From assembly GCF_002265625.1 (NCBI RefSeq), contig NZ_NOVE01000013.1:1-64000 (forward strand): a stretch of 64,000 nucleotides of DNA, given 5' to 3'. The stretch is from Prevotella sp. 885. GTDB lineage: Bacteria; Bacteroidota; Bacteroidia; Bacteroidales; Bacteroidaceae. Made by a program: the position numbers and the translations under genes. The notes beneath the pieces were generated by a model. That model searched no databases. It saw only the letters and a program-made list of their open reading frames with translations, and was not told the DNA's origin. Shown here piece by piece: positions 35,206 to 44,945 of this stretch (the first letter of the stretch is position 1; each line of letters starts with the position of its first letter).

Positions 35206-36771
35206 TCAAGCCTCCGCAATCTTCCATTCTCCTATGGTCCGGCGCTTGCTGTCATAATTCACTCCAACCTTCACCAGACGCTTGCCTTCAGCAGAATAAG
35301 GGATGAGATAGCCCTTATCGTCTATTTGTCTTAGGGCATCCTCTGCCGAACCGTCATATTTCAGTTCGAACACATACACGGCATCGGGCATATACAGTAC
35401 GGCGTCAGCTCTTCCTACAGCGCTGTCTTCCTCCACACGCATATAAGCACCCATCAGATTGAATATCAGATAGAAGACGGTCTGGAAGTCGCGCTCGTTC
35501 TTATTGCTCAGACGGTTGGATATGCTGGCAAGATAAGCCTGCAACCTTAGCATCGCTCCTTCCATATCACCTTCATAAAGCTTCTCCAAAAAATCTCCAA
35601 CTACGCTACTGTTATCGTACGATATGGGCGACAAATAGTTAGGCGCAAGACTCTTCAGCATCCCAATCTTCACCTCCTTATTTGGATATCCTAAGGTGTA
35701 GCGATGGAGAATGGGATTAAACTTCTTTATGGTCAGATAACCGCTCTGATACAATAAGGGAAGTGCAGAAGTCATCTGCTCAGGCGAAACGTCGAAGTCG
35801 TCCACGTCACAGCTGTCTTTCTCAATATCCATCACACCCACATGATATTTCTGAAGAGCCTTTACCAGATAGCTTGGAGTGCCCGAACCGAACCAGTAAG
35901 GAGCTATCTTCTGATTGTTCAATGCCTTTATCAGGCTGAACGGATTGAAGACATCCTCAGAATGTTCACTGAAATGATAACCGTCATAATATCTGCGCAA
36001 CTCTTCCACACACTGCTCGTATGTCATACCAAGAGACTCGCCAAGAGCCTCCACATCAGGACGCATCGTTGTGGTCAGCTCTGTAAGGCTGATGCCACAG
36101 ATGGCAGAATACTGGTCGTACATGCTGATGTTGTCAAGGTTGTTCAGTTCGCTGAAGATGCTGAGTTGTGAGAACTTGGTTATGCCTGTTATAAAGACAA
36201 ACTCCAGATATGGATCGAGCAATTTCACTGGGCTAAAGAAGTTCTGCATCATCTGGCGAAGTGGCTGTAAGTTTTCTTTCTCATGCACCACATCCAGCAA
36301 CGGAGCATCATACTCATCAATGATGATGACCACCTTCTGTCCTGTCTGCTCATTGGCTTTCTTCACAAGATCCTTCAAACGAATGTTCGGGTCCACCTTT
36401 TCGCTCTTATATCCGAACACAGCCTCCTGGTCGTCAAGCACGTCAGAAAGATATCTTTCCTGATGATACTTATCCATATGCTTTGCTCCGCTCATATCGA
36501 AATGGAGCACAGGATACTTCACCCATTCTTTCTCATAATCGGCTATAGCCAAACCCTCGAAGAGTTCTTTCTTTCCGGCAAAGTAAGCATGAAGTGTGGA
36601 GGCAAAAAGAGACTTGCCGAATCGTCTGGGACGACTCAGAAAAATATACTTCATCTTCTTCTGCCTGAAGTCAATGACATACTTGGTCTTATCTACATAG
36701 AGATAATTGCCTTCGCGAATATTCTCGAAGGTCTGAATACCAACGGGATAAAAATTTACAAGTCTTGCCAT
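35206..36771 (-). CDS. AAA-ATPase with C-terminal PD-(D/E)XK nuclease-like domain
   Basis: This 521-residue cytoplasmic protein belongs to a family very common in Bacteroidetes genomes (AAA_34 plus DUF1703/PDDEXK_9). The N-terminal part has [11 protein letters not shown], a Walker A-like [15 protein letters not shown] and a Walker B-like [13 protein letters not shown]. The C-terminal part has the nuclease-like [21 protein letters not shown], where Asp and ExK form the PD-(D/E)XK pattern. The cellular role is not established; association with mobile DNA or defence has been suggested for the family. It separates two parts of the arabinogalactan locus and is the only non-glycan gene there, so it may be an insertion. 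Repeat R copy 2 follows on its upstream side. Confidence 0.85.
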   Translation of the reverse strand: MARLVNFYPVGIQTFENIREGNYLYVDKTKYVIDFRQKKMKYIFLSRPRRFGKSLFASTLHAYFAGKKELFEGLAIADYEKEWVKYPVLHFDMSGAKHMDKYHQERYLSDVLDDQEAVFGYKSEKVDPNIRLKDLVKKANEQTGQKVVIIIDEYDAPLLDVVHEKENLQPLRQMMQNFFSPVKLLDPYLEFVFITGITKFSQLSIFSELNNLDNISMYDQYSAICGISLTELTTTMRPDVEALGESLGMTYEQCVEELRRYYDGYHFSEHSEDVFNPFSLIKALNNQKIAPYWFGSGTPSYLVKALQKYHVGVMDIEKDSCDVDDFDVSPEQMTSALPLLYQSGYLTIKKFNPILHRYTLGYPNKEVKIGMLKSLAPNYLSPISYDNSSVVGDFLEKLYEGDMEGAMLRLQAYLASISNRLSNKNERDFQTVFYLIFNLMGAYMRVEEDSAVGRADAVLYMPDAVYVFELKYDGSAEDALRQIDDKGYLIPYSAEGKRLVKVGVNYDSKRRTIGEWKIAEA

Positions 36772-36880
36772 AATCCTACATGCTTTATTTTGCCGTGAAG
36801 TTACAAATAAAAAGTCAGAGAAGCAAAGAAATGGGGTAAAACCTTACCAATGTCTATATAACATGCCTTCGTGTCCGTCA

Positions 36881-37268
36881 TGCAAATATCACACAAAGAG
36901 TAAAAACATGTTACAAAATAAAAATCGGTTTTAGAGATTTGTTTGGCTGTTTTTGTGGGGTTTTGTTGCGTTTGTGACACCCAGATTTATCAAAACAGCC
37001 TCTTTTGTATTGCAATAGTGCCACTATTGGTGTGTAAAAGAGGCGCTTTTGTATTGCAATAGTGCCACTATTGGAGTGTAAAAGTGGCGCTATTGCAACC
37101 CAAAGATGCTTGTTTGGCTCCGTCATCCATTGCACACTTTTCTTCTTAGCAGCATAATCTGCTGTTTATCAGCACAATGTCGCTGCACGCTCAAAACTCA
37201 AAAATTTCGCATCAGAGATTTCTTTGTGCGCTGAACGAGGAGTATTGAGCATTAGAAATGCAAATATT
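36881..37268 (+). repeat. Long repeat R, copy 2 (388 bp)
   Basis: This is a full-length copy bounded by TGCAAATAT on both sides. The core here is a near-exact tandem duplication of about 45 bases, each unit holding the palindrome CAATAGTGCCACTATTG followed by GTGTAAAAG. The GCTGCACGCTCAAAACTCAA and GCGCTGAACGAGGAGTATTG blocks are present. Directly after it a hairpin (CGGGCAGC with AGCTGTCCG) and GATAAGGCAG occur, comparable with the junction beside element B. It occupies the gap between the ATPase start and the GH35 stop; no gene is seen between 36772 and 37316. Confidence 0.8.
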
Positions 37269-37316
37269 GTGTCGGGCAGCATAGCTGTCCGATAAGGCAG
37301 ACAGTCTCAACGATGT

Positions 37317-39689
37317 TTAATACACATAAACCTTATACTCCTTCACGCTGCCGGGAGCACCCTGCTCCATGCGCGGCAGATATTCCAGAGCCTTTACGGT
37401 CTGCTCCGTGCCCATGTCGATGACGAGGAGATGGGGAGAGGCGGCTTCGCGCTCCGTCTGCCAGTAAGTCGACTCCTGGAGGTCGAACGCCTTGTCGCCG
37501 GTGTGATTGCCTTGCAGGTTCTCAGAGTCGGCGTACTTGACGTCCCATCCGTCACGTGAGAGACGCTTGCCGTCGGCACTCTGAAGGTAAAGTTCGGCTA
37601 TGGCTACGGGCTTGCCGTCATGTGTGGAAGGACATTCTATGGCTACGTAGCGACCGGTGGCTGCATTGCTGAAGCCGATGGTCTGCCATCCGTTGCCCGG
37701 CTTCGTCTCGCCCTTGGCAATGGGAGTGGCTGAGTTGAGGTCGGGCTTGTCGCCGATGTTGTTGTGCTTGGCCGACTTCTCGAGCTGCAGCTTGTCAAGC
37801 TCGGGCTTGTTCTGTCCCCAGACCACGGGCAGCTTCGGACCCACAACGTCGAGCACCACAATCTCGTTTTCGCCCTTCTTCAGCCAGCAGCCAGGACAAT
37901 AGAGCGTCTGCTGCGGACCGATGCTCCAGAAACGACCGAGCGCATGTCCGTTGACATACACCTGTCCCTTGCCCCATGTCTCCATGTTGAGGAACGTGTC
38001 GCCCGTCTTCTTCAACTTGAACGTAGCCTTGTAATAGCCTATCGCGGACGGCGTATTCGAGGCGAGAGCCACGTCGTTGCGCGGAGTGGTCATGGCGCGG
38101 CGGGCTGTCTGATAGTCGTCAGCGATGCGGCGCATGCGCCAGTCCTTGAGGTTCCATGTAAGCTCGTCGCCGTCAACGTCAGCCGTGAGCGTCACGTCGC
38201 CCACCAGTCCCTTGAAGTCCTTGATGGCACGACCGAAATTTATTCTGCCCATTCCCTCAACGAGCAGCGTCAGCACGTTGCCCTTCTTGGTGGCTGGCAG
38301 AGGCAGCGAACGCTCGTTCTTCACACGGTCTATCTTGCCGACATACTTGCCACCGACGAACACCTGTACGAAGTCGTGACCGTCAATGTGGAGCATCGAG
38401 CCTTCTGAGATTTCGGGCAACTCCGTGTTGTATATCATCGAACCGTAGCCCATGTTCATCTCTTCGAAGGTCTGGACGTCACGACTCTCTGCCGTGCTGT
38501 CCACACCCATATAGATGGGAGCCACGTTCTTAAGCGTCATCTTCGGGATGCAGATGATGCCAGCCGCCTTACCGGGAACGGCGGGCAGCTTGCCGTCAGC
38601 ATATTTCTGGAGAGTCTTGCGCAAGAGCCAGTACTTCTCCGTCGGAGCGCCATACTCATTGATGGGCGCGTCATAGTCGTAAGACGTTACGTCGGGGGCG
38701 AATCCGGGCGAGTTGGCACCAGCCCAATGGCCGAACGACGTGCCGCCGTGAGTCATGTAGAGCGAGAAGGAAATGCCCTTTGAGAGCATCTCGTCAATGC
38801 CGTCCACCATGTCCTTGGCAGGACGCGTCTCGTGACGTGCCCCCCACTTGTCGAACCATCCGCTCCAGAACTCGGAGCACATGAGCGGAGCGTTGGGACG
38901 AAGCTCGCGCAGACGGCGGAACTGGTCGTCGATGTTGGCTCCTGTTCCGAAGTTCATCGTCCAGGTAAGGTCGTCCAGTCCGTTCTTCTCGAAGTTGGAG
39001 TTCCAGTCGCACTGGAAGAGCGTGGTCTTGGCGTCGGACGTGTCCCAGTACTTGCGGAGCGTGTCGCGGATGTCAGAGACGTAAGCCTTGTCCTCGCCGT
39101 AGCTGCCATACTCGTTCTCCACCTGCACCATGATGATAGGTCCGCCACGCTGGATGGTAAGCGGAGCCAGCTGCTCTGCCACCTTCTTCTCGAAGCGGTC
39201 GACGCAGGACATGAAGTAAGGATCCTGCTCGCGCAGACGGATGTCCTTCTTCTTGAGCAGCCACCAAGGCAGACCGCCCATCTCCCACTCCGCACAAACG
39301 TATGGACCGGGGCGCACGATGACGTACATGCCGTTCTTCTTGGCAAGGCGGCAGAACTCTGCCACGTCGTTCTGACCGGAGAAGTCGAAGACGCCTTCGC
39401 GCTGTTCGTGGATGTTCCAGAATATGTAGATGCAGATGGTGTTCATGCCGAGCGCCTTGCACATCTTGATGCGATGCTCCCAATACTGGCGCGGGATGCG
39501 CGGATAATGTATCTCTGCCGCCTTCACCACGAACGACTTGCCGTTAAGCAGGAAGGTCTTGTCGCCCGTGGCGAACGTTTTCTGACTCGTTGTCTGTGGA
39601 GCCGCAGCCGACGGCACGGCGGCAAACCCGCTTGCCGTCAGCGACGACATAAGGGCCAGACTCAAGAATATCTTGGATGTCGGTTTCAT
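37317..39689 (-). CDS. GH35 beta-galactosidase with C-terminal discoidin-like domain
   Basis: This 790-residue exported enzyme has a signal peptide (about residues 1-23, ending SGFAA). The GH35 barrel has AEIHYPRIPRQYWEHRIKM, PGPYVCAEWEMGGLPWWLL, the acid/base motif VQVENEYGSYG and the nucleophile region MCSEFWSGWFDKWG. Beta-sandwich domains follow (YKATFKLKKTGDTFLNMETW, GRFWSIGPQQTLYCPG). The end (about 660-790) is a discoidin/F5-8C-like domain (YADSENLQGNHTGDKAFDL, ALEYLPRMEQG). It releases beta-linked galactose, as needed for arabinogalactan or galactan side chains. It is the last gene of the main operon of the locus, 93 bases after the GH30 gene. Confidence 0.93.
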   Translation of the reverse strand: MKPTSKIFLSLALMSSLTASGFAAVPSAAAPQTTSQKTFATGDKTFLLNGKSFVVKAAEIHYPRIPRQYWEHRIKMCKALGMNTICIYIFWNIHEQREGVFDFSGQNDVAEFCRLAKKNGMYVIVRPGPYVCAEWEMGGLPWWLLKKKDIRLREQDPYFMSCVDRFEKKVAEQLAPLTIQRGGPIIMVQVENEYGSYGEDKAYVSDIRDTLRKYWDTSDAKTTLFQCDWNSNFEKNGLDDLTWTMNFGTGANIDDQFRRLRELRPNAPLMCSEFWSGWFDKWGARHETRPAKDMVDGIDEMLSKGISFSLYMTHGGTSFGHWAGANSPGFAPDVTSYDYDAPINEYGAPTEKYWLLRKTLQKYADGKLPAVPGKAAGIICIPKMTLKNVAPIYMGVDSTAESRDVQTFEEMNMGYGSMIYNTELPEISEGSMLHIDGHDFVQVFVGGKYVGKIDRVKNERSLPLPATKKGNVLTLLVEGMGRINFGRAIKDFKGLVGDVTLTADVDGDELTWNLKDWRMRRIADDYQTARRAMTTPRNDVALASNTPSAIGYYKATFKLKKTGDTFLNMETWGKGQVYVNGHALGRFWSIGPQQTLYCPGCWLKKGENEIVVLDVVGPKLPVVWGQNKPELDKLQLEKSAKHNNIGDKPDLNSATPIAKGETKPGNGWQTIGFSNAATGRYVAIECPSTHDGKPVAIAELYLQSADGKRLSRDGWDVKYADSENLQGNHTGDKAFDLQESTYWQTEREAASPHLLVIDMGTEQTVKALEYLPRMEQGAPGSVKEYKVYVY

Positions 39690-39738
39690 TCTTTCTATGT
39701 ACTAATTTTATTTAGATGCAGAATAATCTGCAATAATG

Positions 39739-39779
39739 CATATCATAACTCTAAACTTTCAAATCTAAACACTCAACTT
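39739..39779. repeat. Half-copy of the CTCTCAA intergenic repeat
   Basis: GCATATCATAACTCTAAACT and a following ACTCAACTT correspond to one arm of the hairpin repeats found at 43144, 49700 and 53922. It lies 4 bases from the stop codon of the GH30 gene. Only one arm is present, so it cannot form the full hairpin. Confidence 0.6.
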
Positions 39780-39782
39780 GTC

Positions 39783-41345
39783 TTACTCCTCCACCAGCGT
39801 GGTAACACTGCGCGGAGCCAAAGAGGTGGTTCCGTCCGTTGTGCCTATCGGAGCCAGACTCTCTGCCGAGACGTCGCTCGTACGATACATACGCCATGTC
39901 TTTGCGCCGACACCTTCCACGTTGAAGCTGACAGGCTTTACGTCTTCCGAATAGTTGATTGCCACAATAGCCCACTTGCCGTCGCTGTTGCGGTAAGCGG
40001 AGCACATCACTCCCTTCGGATCGTTGAATCCCTCGGTTATCTCCTTGCCGTCCTCAGAGACGGTGCGGATGTCGAAACGCTGTGCGCCGGGACGCACGAA
40101 GCGGCTGTAATTGCCGAGCGTCCAGAGCAGCTTCGAGTCGACAGCATAACCAGTCTTCCATCCGTCGTTGCTGTAGATGCGCAGCAGTCCGTCGCGATAG
40201 TCGCCACCTGCGGCACGCCACCAGCTCCAGCTCTCGGCATTGGCGTAGCAGAGGTCGTGGTGGATGACACGTGCCACGTAGAGTGCGGTCTTCATTGAGA
40301 AGTCGTAACCGCCACCTCCGCCAATCTCCTCGTCGTTGCCCATGATGCAGATTTCGGTCTGCCAGAACTTGATGTTCTGCTTCTTGCAAGCCTCACGCAC
40401 CTGCATACGGCACTCACGCATATAGTCGATGGGAGTGTTGGTCCAGTAGCTGTGTCCGCCGATGAGCGGCATCATGTGCTTCACGTTGCCCACGTAAGTC
40501 TGCGTGCTGTCCTTCGAGAAGAGCGCCTTTATCTCATTGCCACGCTGCCAGTCAGCCACGTGTGTGCCGAGCATGCAGCGATAGTCGCTCGATTCGTTGA
40601 CGAGAATCTCCGTATTGAGCTTCTGCTTCGACAGCGCCTTGCCCAGTTCGCGAGCCACATGCGCCAATTCGCGGTTGGTGGCAGGCGATCCTTCCTGCTT
40701 CGGACCGAGCCAGTTCCAGTGACCGTCCGGTTCGTTGCACGGACTGATATAGTCGATATGTACGCCGTCGTGCTCCTCAATGCCCTTTACGGACGTAGCC
40801 ATGAAGCGTGCGAAATCGTCGTAACAGTCATCCTTCAGGTTTATGGTGCCGCCGCGACCGGTGTTGGTGGCAAGCCCGTTCTTCGTGAAATAGACGGGAG
40901 CCGAATTGCAGAAAGCCAACATGTAAGGTACGCCACGTTCCTTTGCAAGCTTGAGGAAGCGTCGCTGACCTTCCTGCTTGGTCCAGTCGTAGGTGCCGTC
41001 AGCACGGAGGAAACATTCGGTTCGGGTGGCGGAATTTATCTCAGCCTTGTCGCCTTGCTCCACACTACCCGCACCAAGATTAAATCGCCATATAGACAGA
41101 CCGATGCCTTTCGGCTTGCCCTGCTCGTCGTTTTCGGAGGAGAAGAGCCAGTCTGCCACCTGACGCTGCTGCTGTTCGGGCCATAGACCGATGAACTGCA
41201 TGCTCCAAGCGTCGCTCGCACCGAAGTGCTGGATGTGCTGTTCGGGCGATGACGGAAGCACCGTATAACGTGTTTGGGCTGATATTCCTGCGGATGCGGA
41301 GAGCATCACGGCAAGGGAAAGAGCCTTGAAAATTCTGTTTGCCAT
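39783..41345 (-). CDS. GH30 glycosidase (endo-beta-1,6-galactanase-like), first copy
   Basis: This 520-residue exported enzyme has a signal peptide (ending AGISAQ). The (beta/alpha)8 barrel begins IQHFGASDAWSMQFIG. The acid/base is in DYISPCNEPDGHW and the nucleophile in IKFWQTEICIMGND. A terminal beta-sandwich follows (VMCSAYRNSDGKWAIVAINY). By motif style it fits the GH30 branch that includes endo-beta-1,6-galactanases acting on arabinogalactan proteins, in line with the neighbouring GH35, GH43 and GH127 genes. That activity is inference. It is one of two GH30 genes in tandem, 23 bases apart. Confidence 0.88.
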   Translation of the reverse strand: MANRIFKALSLAVMLSASAGISAQTRYTVLPSSPEQHIQHFGASDAWSMQFIGLWPEQQQRQVADWLFSSENDEQGKPKGIGLSIWRFNLGAGSVEQGDKAEINSATRTECFLRADGTYDWTKQEGQRRFLKLAKERGVPYMLAFCNSAPVYFTKNGLATNTGRGGTINLKDDCYDDFARFMATSVKGIEEHDGVHIDYISPCNEPDGHWNWLGPKQEGSPATNRELAHVARELGKALSKQKLNTEILVNESSDYRCMLGTHVADWQRGNEIKALFSKDSTQTYVGNVKHMMPLIGGHSYWTNTPIDYMRECRMQVREACKKQNIKFWQTEICIMGNDEEIGGGGGYDFSMKTALYVARVIHHDLCYANAESWSWWRAAGGDYRDGLLRIYSNDGWKTGYAVDSKLLWTLGNYSRFVRPGAQRFDIRTVSEDGKEITEGFNDPKGVMCSAYRNSDGKWAIVAINYSEDVKPVSFNVEGVGAKTWRMYRTSDVSAESLAPIGTTDGTTSLAPRSVTTLVEE

Positions 41346-41368
41346 ATCCTGATTCGAGTTGTTTTATT

Positions 41369-43126
41369 TTATTTCACAGCAATCTTGCTGCCCTTCCATA
41401 CGTATACTCCGCTTGGAAGTCCGGCGAGCGACGTAGCCTGCGCCTTCACCATCTTGCCGTCGAGAGAGTAGACGTTGGTGTCCTGTGTGGCAGCGTCATT
41501 ATCCGTGCGTACGCCATTGATGGCTGTGACGGGAGAGTCAAAGTCGATAACGAAGGTGCTGACGCTCTTCTTCGGAATCATGATGCGCTGTCCGAGCGTA
41601 TAGGTCTCGGCTATGTGCTTGAGGTTTTCTGTTTCGGAGGTGCGATAGAGGTTTATCTGCTTGGCGGCAGACTGACCGTCCACATTGAGCGTAACGCCCG
41701 TGGCAGAACCCATATTGACGTATACAGCTACGATGCGCTTGCCGTCCGGCGATACGTATGCCGAACCCATGAGCTTGTTAAGGCTCTCAGACTGATTGGT
41801 GGTGTGGCTGATGCGGCGATATCCCGGACGGATGAAGCGGCTGTAATTGCCAAGCACCCAGAGGTTGGCGTTGTCCGTGACGGTTCCGCCTGTGGCGATG
41901 TCGCCGTAGCTCTCGTTGCCTGTGTCGCCCTTAGTGTTGAGACGGAGCAGATAAAAGCGGTTTTTCTGTCCCCACTTCTCCTGTGCGAACGTAGTCCAAT
42001 AGCTCCACGAAGCCATATTGCCGAAGGTAAGGTCGCAATGTATGAGCTTACCCATATACAAGGCGATATCCATGTATGAGGCATCGTCATAACTTGCGGG
42101 GAATCCTGCCGAGGTGGACGGCTCCTTGTCGAGCATACTCCATTCGGTCTGATAAACGTCCACATCGTAATGTGCCGCCTTCTCAGCCACCGCCTTGCGG
42201 ATGTCCTGCAGGTCCTCGTTGGTGGAGAAGGTCCAGTAGCTGTGTCCTGCCACCGCACGCTGAAGATGCTTCAGGTCGCCGATGTAGGTGTCGGTATTGG
42301 CAGGATTGAAGAAAGCCTCTATCTGATTGTTGGCACGCTTCTCCGTGCCGTCCTTATAGAGAGCCTTCCACTGGCACGCCTCGGGCAGAATAATCTTTGA
42401 GGCGATGCCCTGCTTCGTTATGGAAGCGTCAATCTCACGCGCCAGACGGCTGATGCACTCGTTGGTCCAGGGCGAACCTTCCTGACCGTTGGTCCAGTCA
42501 TACTGCGGTTCGTTTACGGGTGAGATAAGTGTTATGTTGTAGCCTTCGTCGATGAAGTGCTTTGTTGTAGTCGTAAGGAAAGAGGCGAAGTCGCCATAAT
42601 GGTTGTCATTGAGATTGCAACCTTTTTCTCCGGCATTGGCGCAAGCCTTGCCGTTCTTTGTGAATTGCACTGGGGCAGAATTGCAGAAAAGCAGGTAATG
42701 GTCTACGCCATACTTCTTTGCCTGCTGCATGAAATATTGCTGACCGGCGGATTTGGTCCAATCGTATGTTCCTTTTGCGTCGAGGTAGCAATAGCCTCGG
42801 CGTGTGATGTCGTCTATTCCGCTGCCATCGCCCTGCTCTGCTGATCCTGCACCAAGATTAATGCGCCATACGGACAGTCCGATGCCTTCGGGATTGCCGT
42901 TGCTGTCGAACTCGCGGCTGAAAAGCCAGCGTGCCGACTTTTCCTTCTCCGCATCGCTGTAGCACTTGCCTACGAAGTCGGCTGTCCAGCAGTCGCTCGC
43001 GCCGAAGTCCTGAATGGTCTGATATGTGGTGTTGGGGGTGAGCGTCACTTTATAGGTTGACTGGGCTGAGGTGCTGGCTGAGAATGCCAATAAAGAGGTG
43101 ATGGAGAGAAGAAGACATTTGTTCAT
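41369..43126 (-). CDS. GH30 glycosidase with short C-terminal sorting-like domain
   Basis: This 585-residue exported enzyme has a signal peptide (ending STSAQ) and a barrel starting IQDFGASDCWTADFVGKC. The acid/base motif is LISPVNEPQYDW and the nucleophile motif VYQTEWSMLDKEP. Residues from about 535 form an extra C-terminal domain (NVYSLDGKMVKAQATSLAGL then SGVYVWKG), as seen on T9SS cargo in Prevotella. The upstream neighbour lacks this, so the two GH30 enzymes may act at different sites, one at the surface and one in the periplasm. The paralogues share barrel motifs but are clearly diverged. Confidence 0.87.
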   Translation of the reverse strand: MNKCLLLSITSLLAFSASTSAQSTYKVTLTPNTTYQTIQDFGASDCWTADFVGKCYSDAEKEKSARWLFSREFDSNGNPEGIGLSVWRINLGAGSAEQGDGSGIDDITRRGYCYLDAKGTYDWTKSAGQQYFMQQAKKYGVDHYLLFCNSAPVQFTKNGKACANAGEKGCNLNDNHYGDFASFLTTTTKHFIDEGYNITLISPVNEPQYDWTNGQEGSPWTNECISRLAREIDASITKQGIASKIILPEACQWKALYKDGTEKRANNQIEAFFNPANTDTYIGDLKHLQRAVAGHSYWTFSTNEDLQDIRKAVAEKAAHYDVDVYQTEWSMLDKEPSTSAGFPASYDDASYMDIALYMGKLIHCDLTFGNMASWSYWTTFAQEKWGQKNRFYLLRLNTKGDTGNESYGDIATGGTVTDNANLWVLGNYSRFIRPGYRRISHTTNQSESLNKLMGSAYVSPDGKRIVAVYVNMGSATGVTLNVDGQSAAKQINLYRTSETENLKHIAETYTLGQRIMIPKKSVSTFVIDFDSPVTAINGVRTDNDAATQDTNVYSLDGKMVKAQATSLAGLPSGVYVWKGSKIAVK

Positions 43127-43143
43127 AGTAATAATTTATTTTA

Positions 43144-43266
43144 AGTTGAGAGTTGTTTAAGTTGAGAGTTGAAAGTTGAGAGTTGAGAGTTATAATTACC
43201 GTATGTACTATATTATCAGTAACAATTACATATCAGAACTCTCAACCCTCAACCCTCAACTCTCAA
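43144..43266. repeat. TTGAGAG/CTCTCAA hairpin repeat, copy 1
   Basis: Several GTTGAGAGTT units at 43144-43192 face CTCTCAAC/CCCTCAAC units at 43239-43266. The two sides can pair as a long hairpin around an AT-rich loop that includes CATATCAGAACT. It fills the gap between the SusD stop (43280) and the GH30 start (43126), beginning 14 bases after the stop on the coding strand. Confidence 0.8.
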
Positions 43267-43279
43267 ATATATCTGTCAA

Positions 43280-44896
43280 TTAATTATATCCCGGATTCTG
43301 CTTGATTGATCCGTTAGACATTGTTATTTCTGAGTTAGGGATGGCGAAGAGCAGGTCGCGAGGAGCCTGGAAGTTGATGCCCTCGTTGCTGTTCTCTATC
43401 TGGTTGGTTGTCTCGTACGGGTCTGTGGAAGTCTCCATGTTGTACTTAACGAACGAGCCGTTAGGACCGAAGACGTGCTCCATCATTGTCTTGCCGTCGT
43501 CCATCTTCCAGCGACGGAGGTCGTCGAGGCGTGTGCCCTCAAGGGCAAGCTCCAGACGGCGCTCTGCACGGATGGCATCGCGAAGCTCCTTACCAGTGGT
43601 TGTCACGGCAGAGAGGTGAACACGACCGCGAACCTCATTCAATGCCCACTGTGCCTCGCTGTCATGGCCAAGCTGGTTCTCCACCTCAGCATACATCAGC
43701 AGCACCTCTGCATAGCGGAGCAAGCGGATGTTGAGCGGGTTGTGAGCGGCGTCGTACGGACTCGGACGCTTGCCCACGGGGATGAAGAGCTTCATATTGC
43801 AACGTCCTGACTTGTGCTTGCTTGCCGAAACGACGTAAGGATTGTCCTCGTTCCATGTCGGGTCGCCCGGCACGTCGGTCTGACCGTCGTGGAGGATGGT
43901 GTACTTAAGACGAATCTCATCGCCCTGTGCCTTGAATGCGTTCTCAAGGTCGCTGGTGGGCTGTCCCCATGCCCAACCTGAATCGTCACGCGAACCTACC
44001 ACTACAGAGTAGCGCTCGCCAAGACCGTACTGTGTGTCGTCGAGTGTCTGAATCTCGAAGAGGCTCTCGTCGTTGTTGTTATAGTCGATGTTCCATACCT
44101 TGCTGAAGTCGTCCATGAGCTTATACTCCGGTGTCTGACCAGCGAAAGAGCCGCGGCAGCAGAGCTCCTGAAGCACCTTCTCTGCCTCCTCGTAGTTGCC
44201 CGAGTAGAGGTAAGCCTTGGCAAGGAAGCCCAAGGCAGCGCCACGTGTGGCATGACCTACGTCCTTAGGATCCTGCTCCGAACGTGAAGGAAGGTCGACA
44301 GCTGCCTCCTTAAAGTCCTTCACAATCTGTGCGTATGTATCCTCCTTAGACGCACGCTCTACGCCCTGCACCTCTGAAGGCATCTTCAGCGACAGCATGA
44401 TGGGCACACCGCCGAAGTTCTTAACAAGGTCGAGATAATAGAAACCGCGAAGGAACTTGGCCTCAGCGACAAGACGCTTCTGCACCTTCTCGTCATTAAA
44501 CTTAATCTGCGGAATCTTTTCGATGGCGATGTTACACTGTGTGATGCCCTTATAGCGATACTGCCAGAAGTTCTGGCAGGCATTGCCAAGATCGATGGTG
44601 TTGCCAGTGAACATACAAGCCACGCGATATTCGCCCGGATCCTGTGTGGTGTTGCCCATCCAGCAGTCGTCGGTGGTGATGTTGCAGAGGTTATAGAACT
44701 TGTAGATCTGCCACCAGTCGCGACCGTCGAGGAAGTTGTAGCAGCCGGTTATCTGCTTGGCACACTCCTCTTCGGTGGTGAAATAGTTGGTCATGTCCTG
44801 CTGACCACGGATTGGTTCGTCAAGGAAATCCGAGCATGAGGTCAAGCCCATTGAGAGAGCCGACATCAATGTCAAACCAATGATATATTTTTTCAT
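43280..44896 (-). CDS. susD: SusD-like lipoprotein, arabinogalactan locus
   Basis: This 538-residue lipoprotein has a lipobox MGLTSC (Cys21) followed by SDFLDEP. SusD features are YFTTEEECAKQITGCYNFL, LVAEAKFLRGFYYLDLVKNF, GGVPIM and the C-terminal LLRYAEVLLMYAEVENQ with AIRAERRLELALEGTRLDDL. It binds glycan at the surface with the SusC partner 49 bases upstream. The ASKHKSGRCNMKLFIPVGKR segment is typical of longer RagB/SusD proteins. Confidence 0.94.
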   Translation of the reverse strand: MKKYIIGLTLMSALSMGLTSCSDFLDEPIRGQQDMTNYFTTEEECAKQITGCYNFLDGRDWWQIYKFYNLCNITTDDCWMGNTTQDPGEYRVACMFTGNTIDLGNACQNFWQYRYKGITQCNIAIEKIPQIKFNDEKVQKRLVAEAKFLRGFYYLDLVKNFGGVPIMLSLKMPSEVQGVERASKEDTYAQIVKDFKEAAVDLPSRSEQDPKDVGHATRGAALGFLAKAYLYSGNYEEAEKVLQELCCRGSFAGQTPEYKLMDDFSKVWNIDYNNNDESLFEIQTLDDTQYGLGERYSVVVGSRDDSGWAWGQPTSDLENAFKAQGDEIRLKYTILHDGQTDVPGDPTWNEDNPYVVSASKHKSGRCNMKLFIPVGKRPSPYDAAHNPLNIRLLRYAEVLLMYAEVENQLGHDSEAQWALNEVRGRVHLSAVTTTGKELRDAIRAERRLELALEGTRLDDLRRWKMDDGKTMMEHVFGPNGSFVKYNMETSTDPYETTNQIENSNEGINFQAPRDLLFAIPNSEITMSNGSIKQNPGYN

Positions 44897-44945
44897 AATC
44901 TATATGCTTGTTTTATTGTTATTACACATTATATATATAATAGTC

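Noticed and set aside
36911-37135. 74-codon minus-strand frame in repeat R copy 2
   Set aside because: It consists of translated palindrome units, with no start context or homology; the similar frame in copy 4 is shorter and different.
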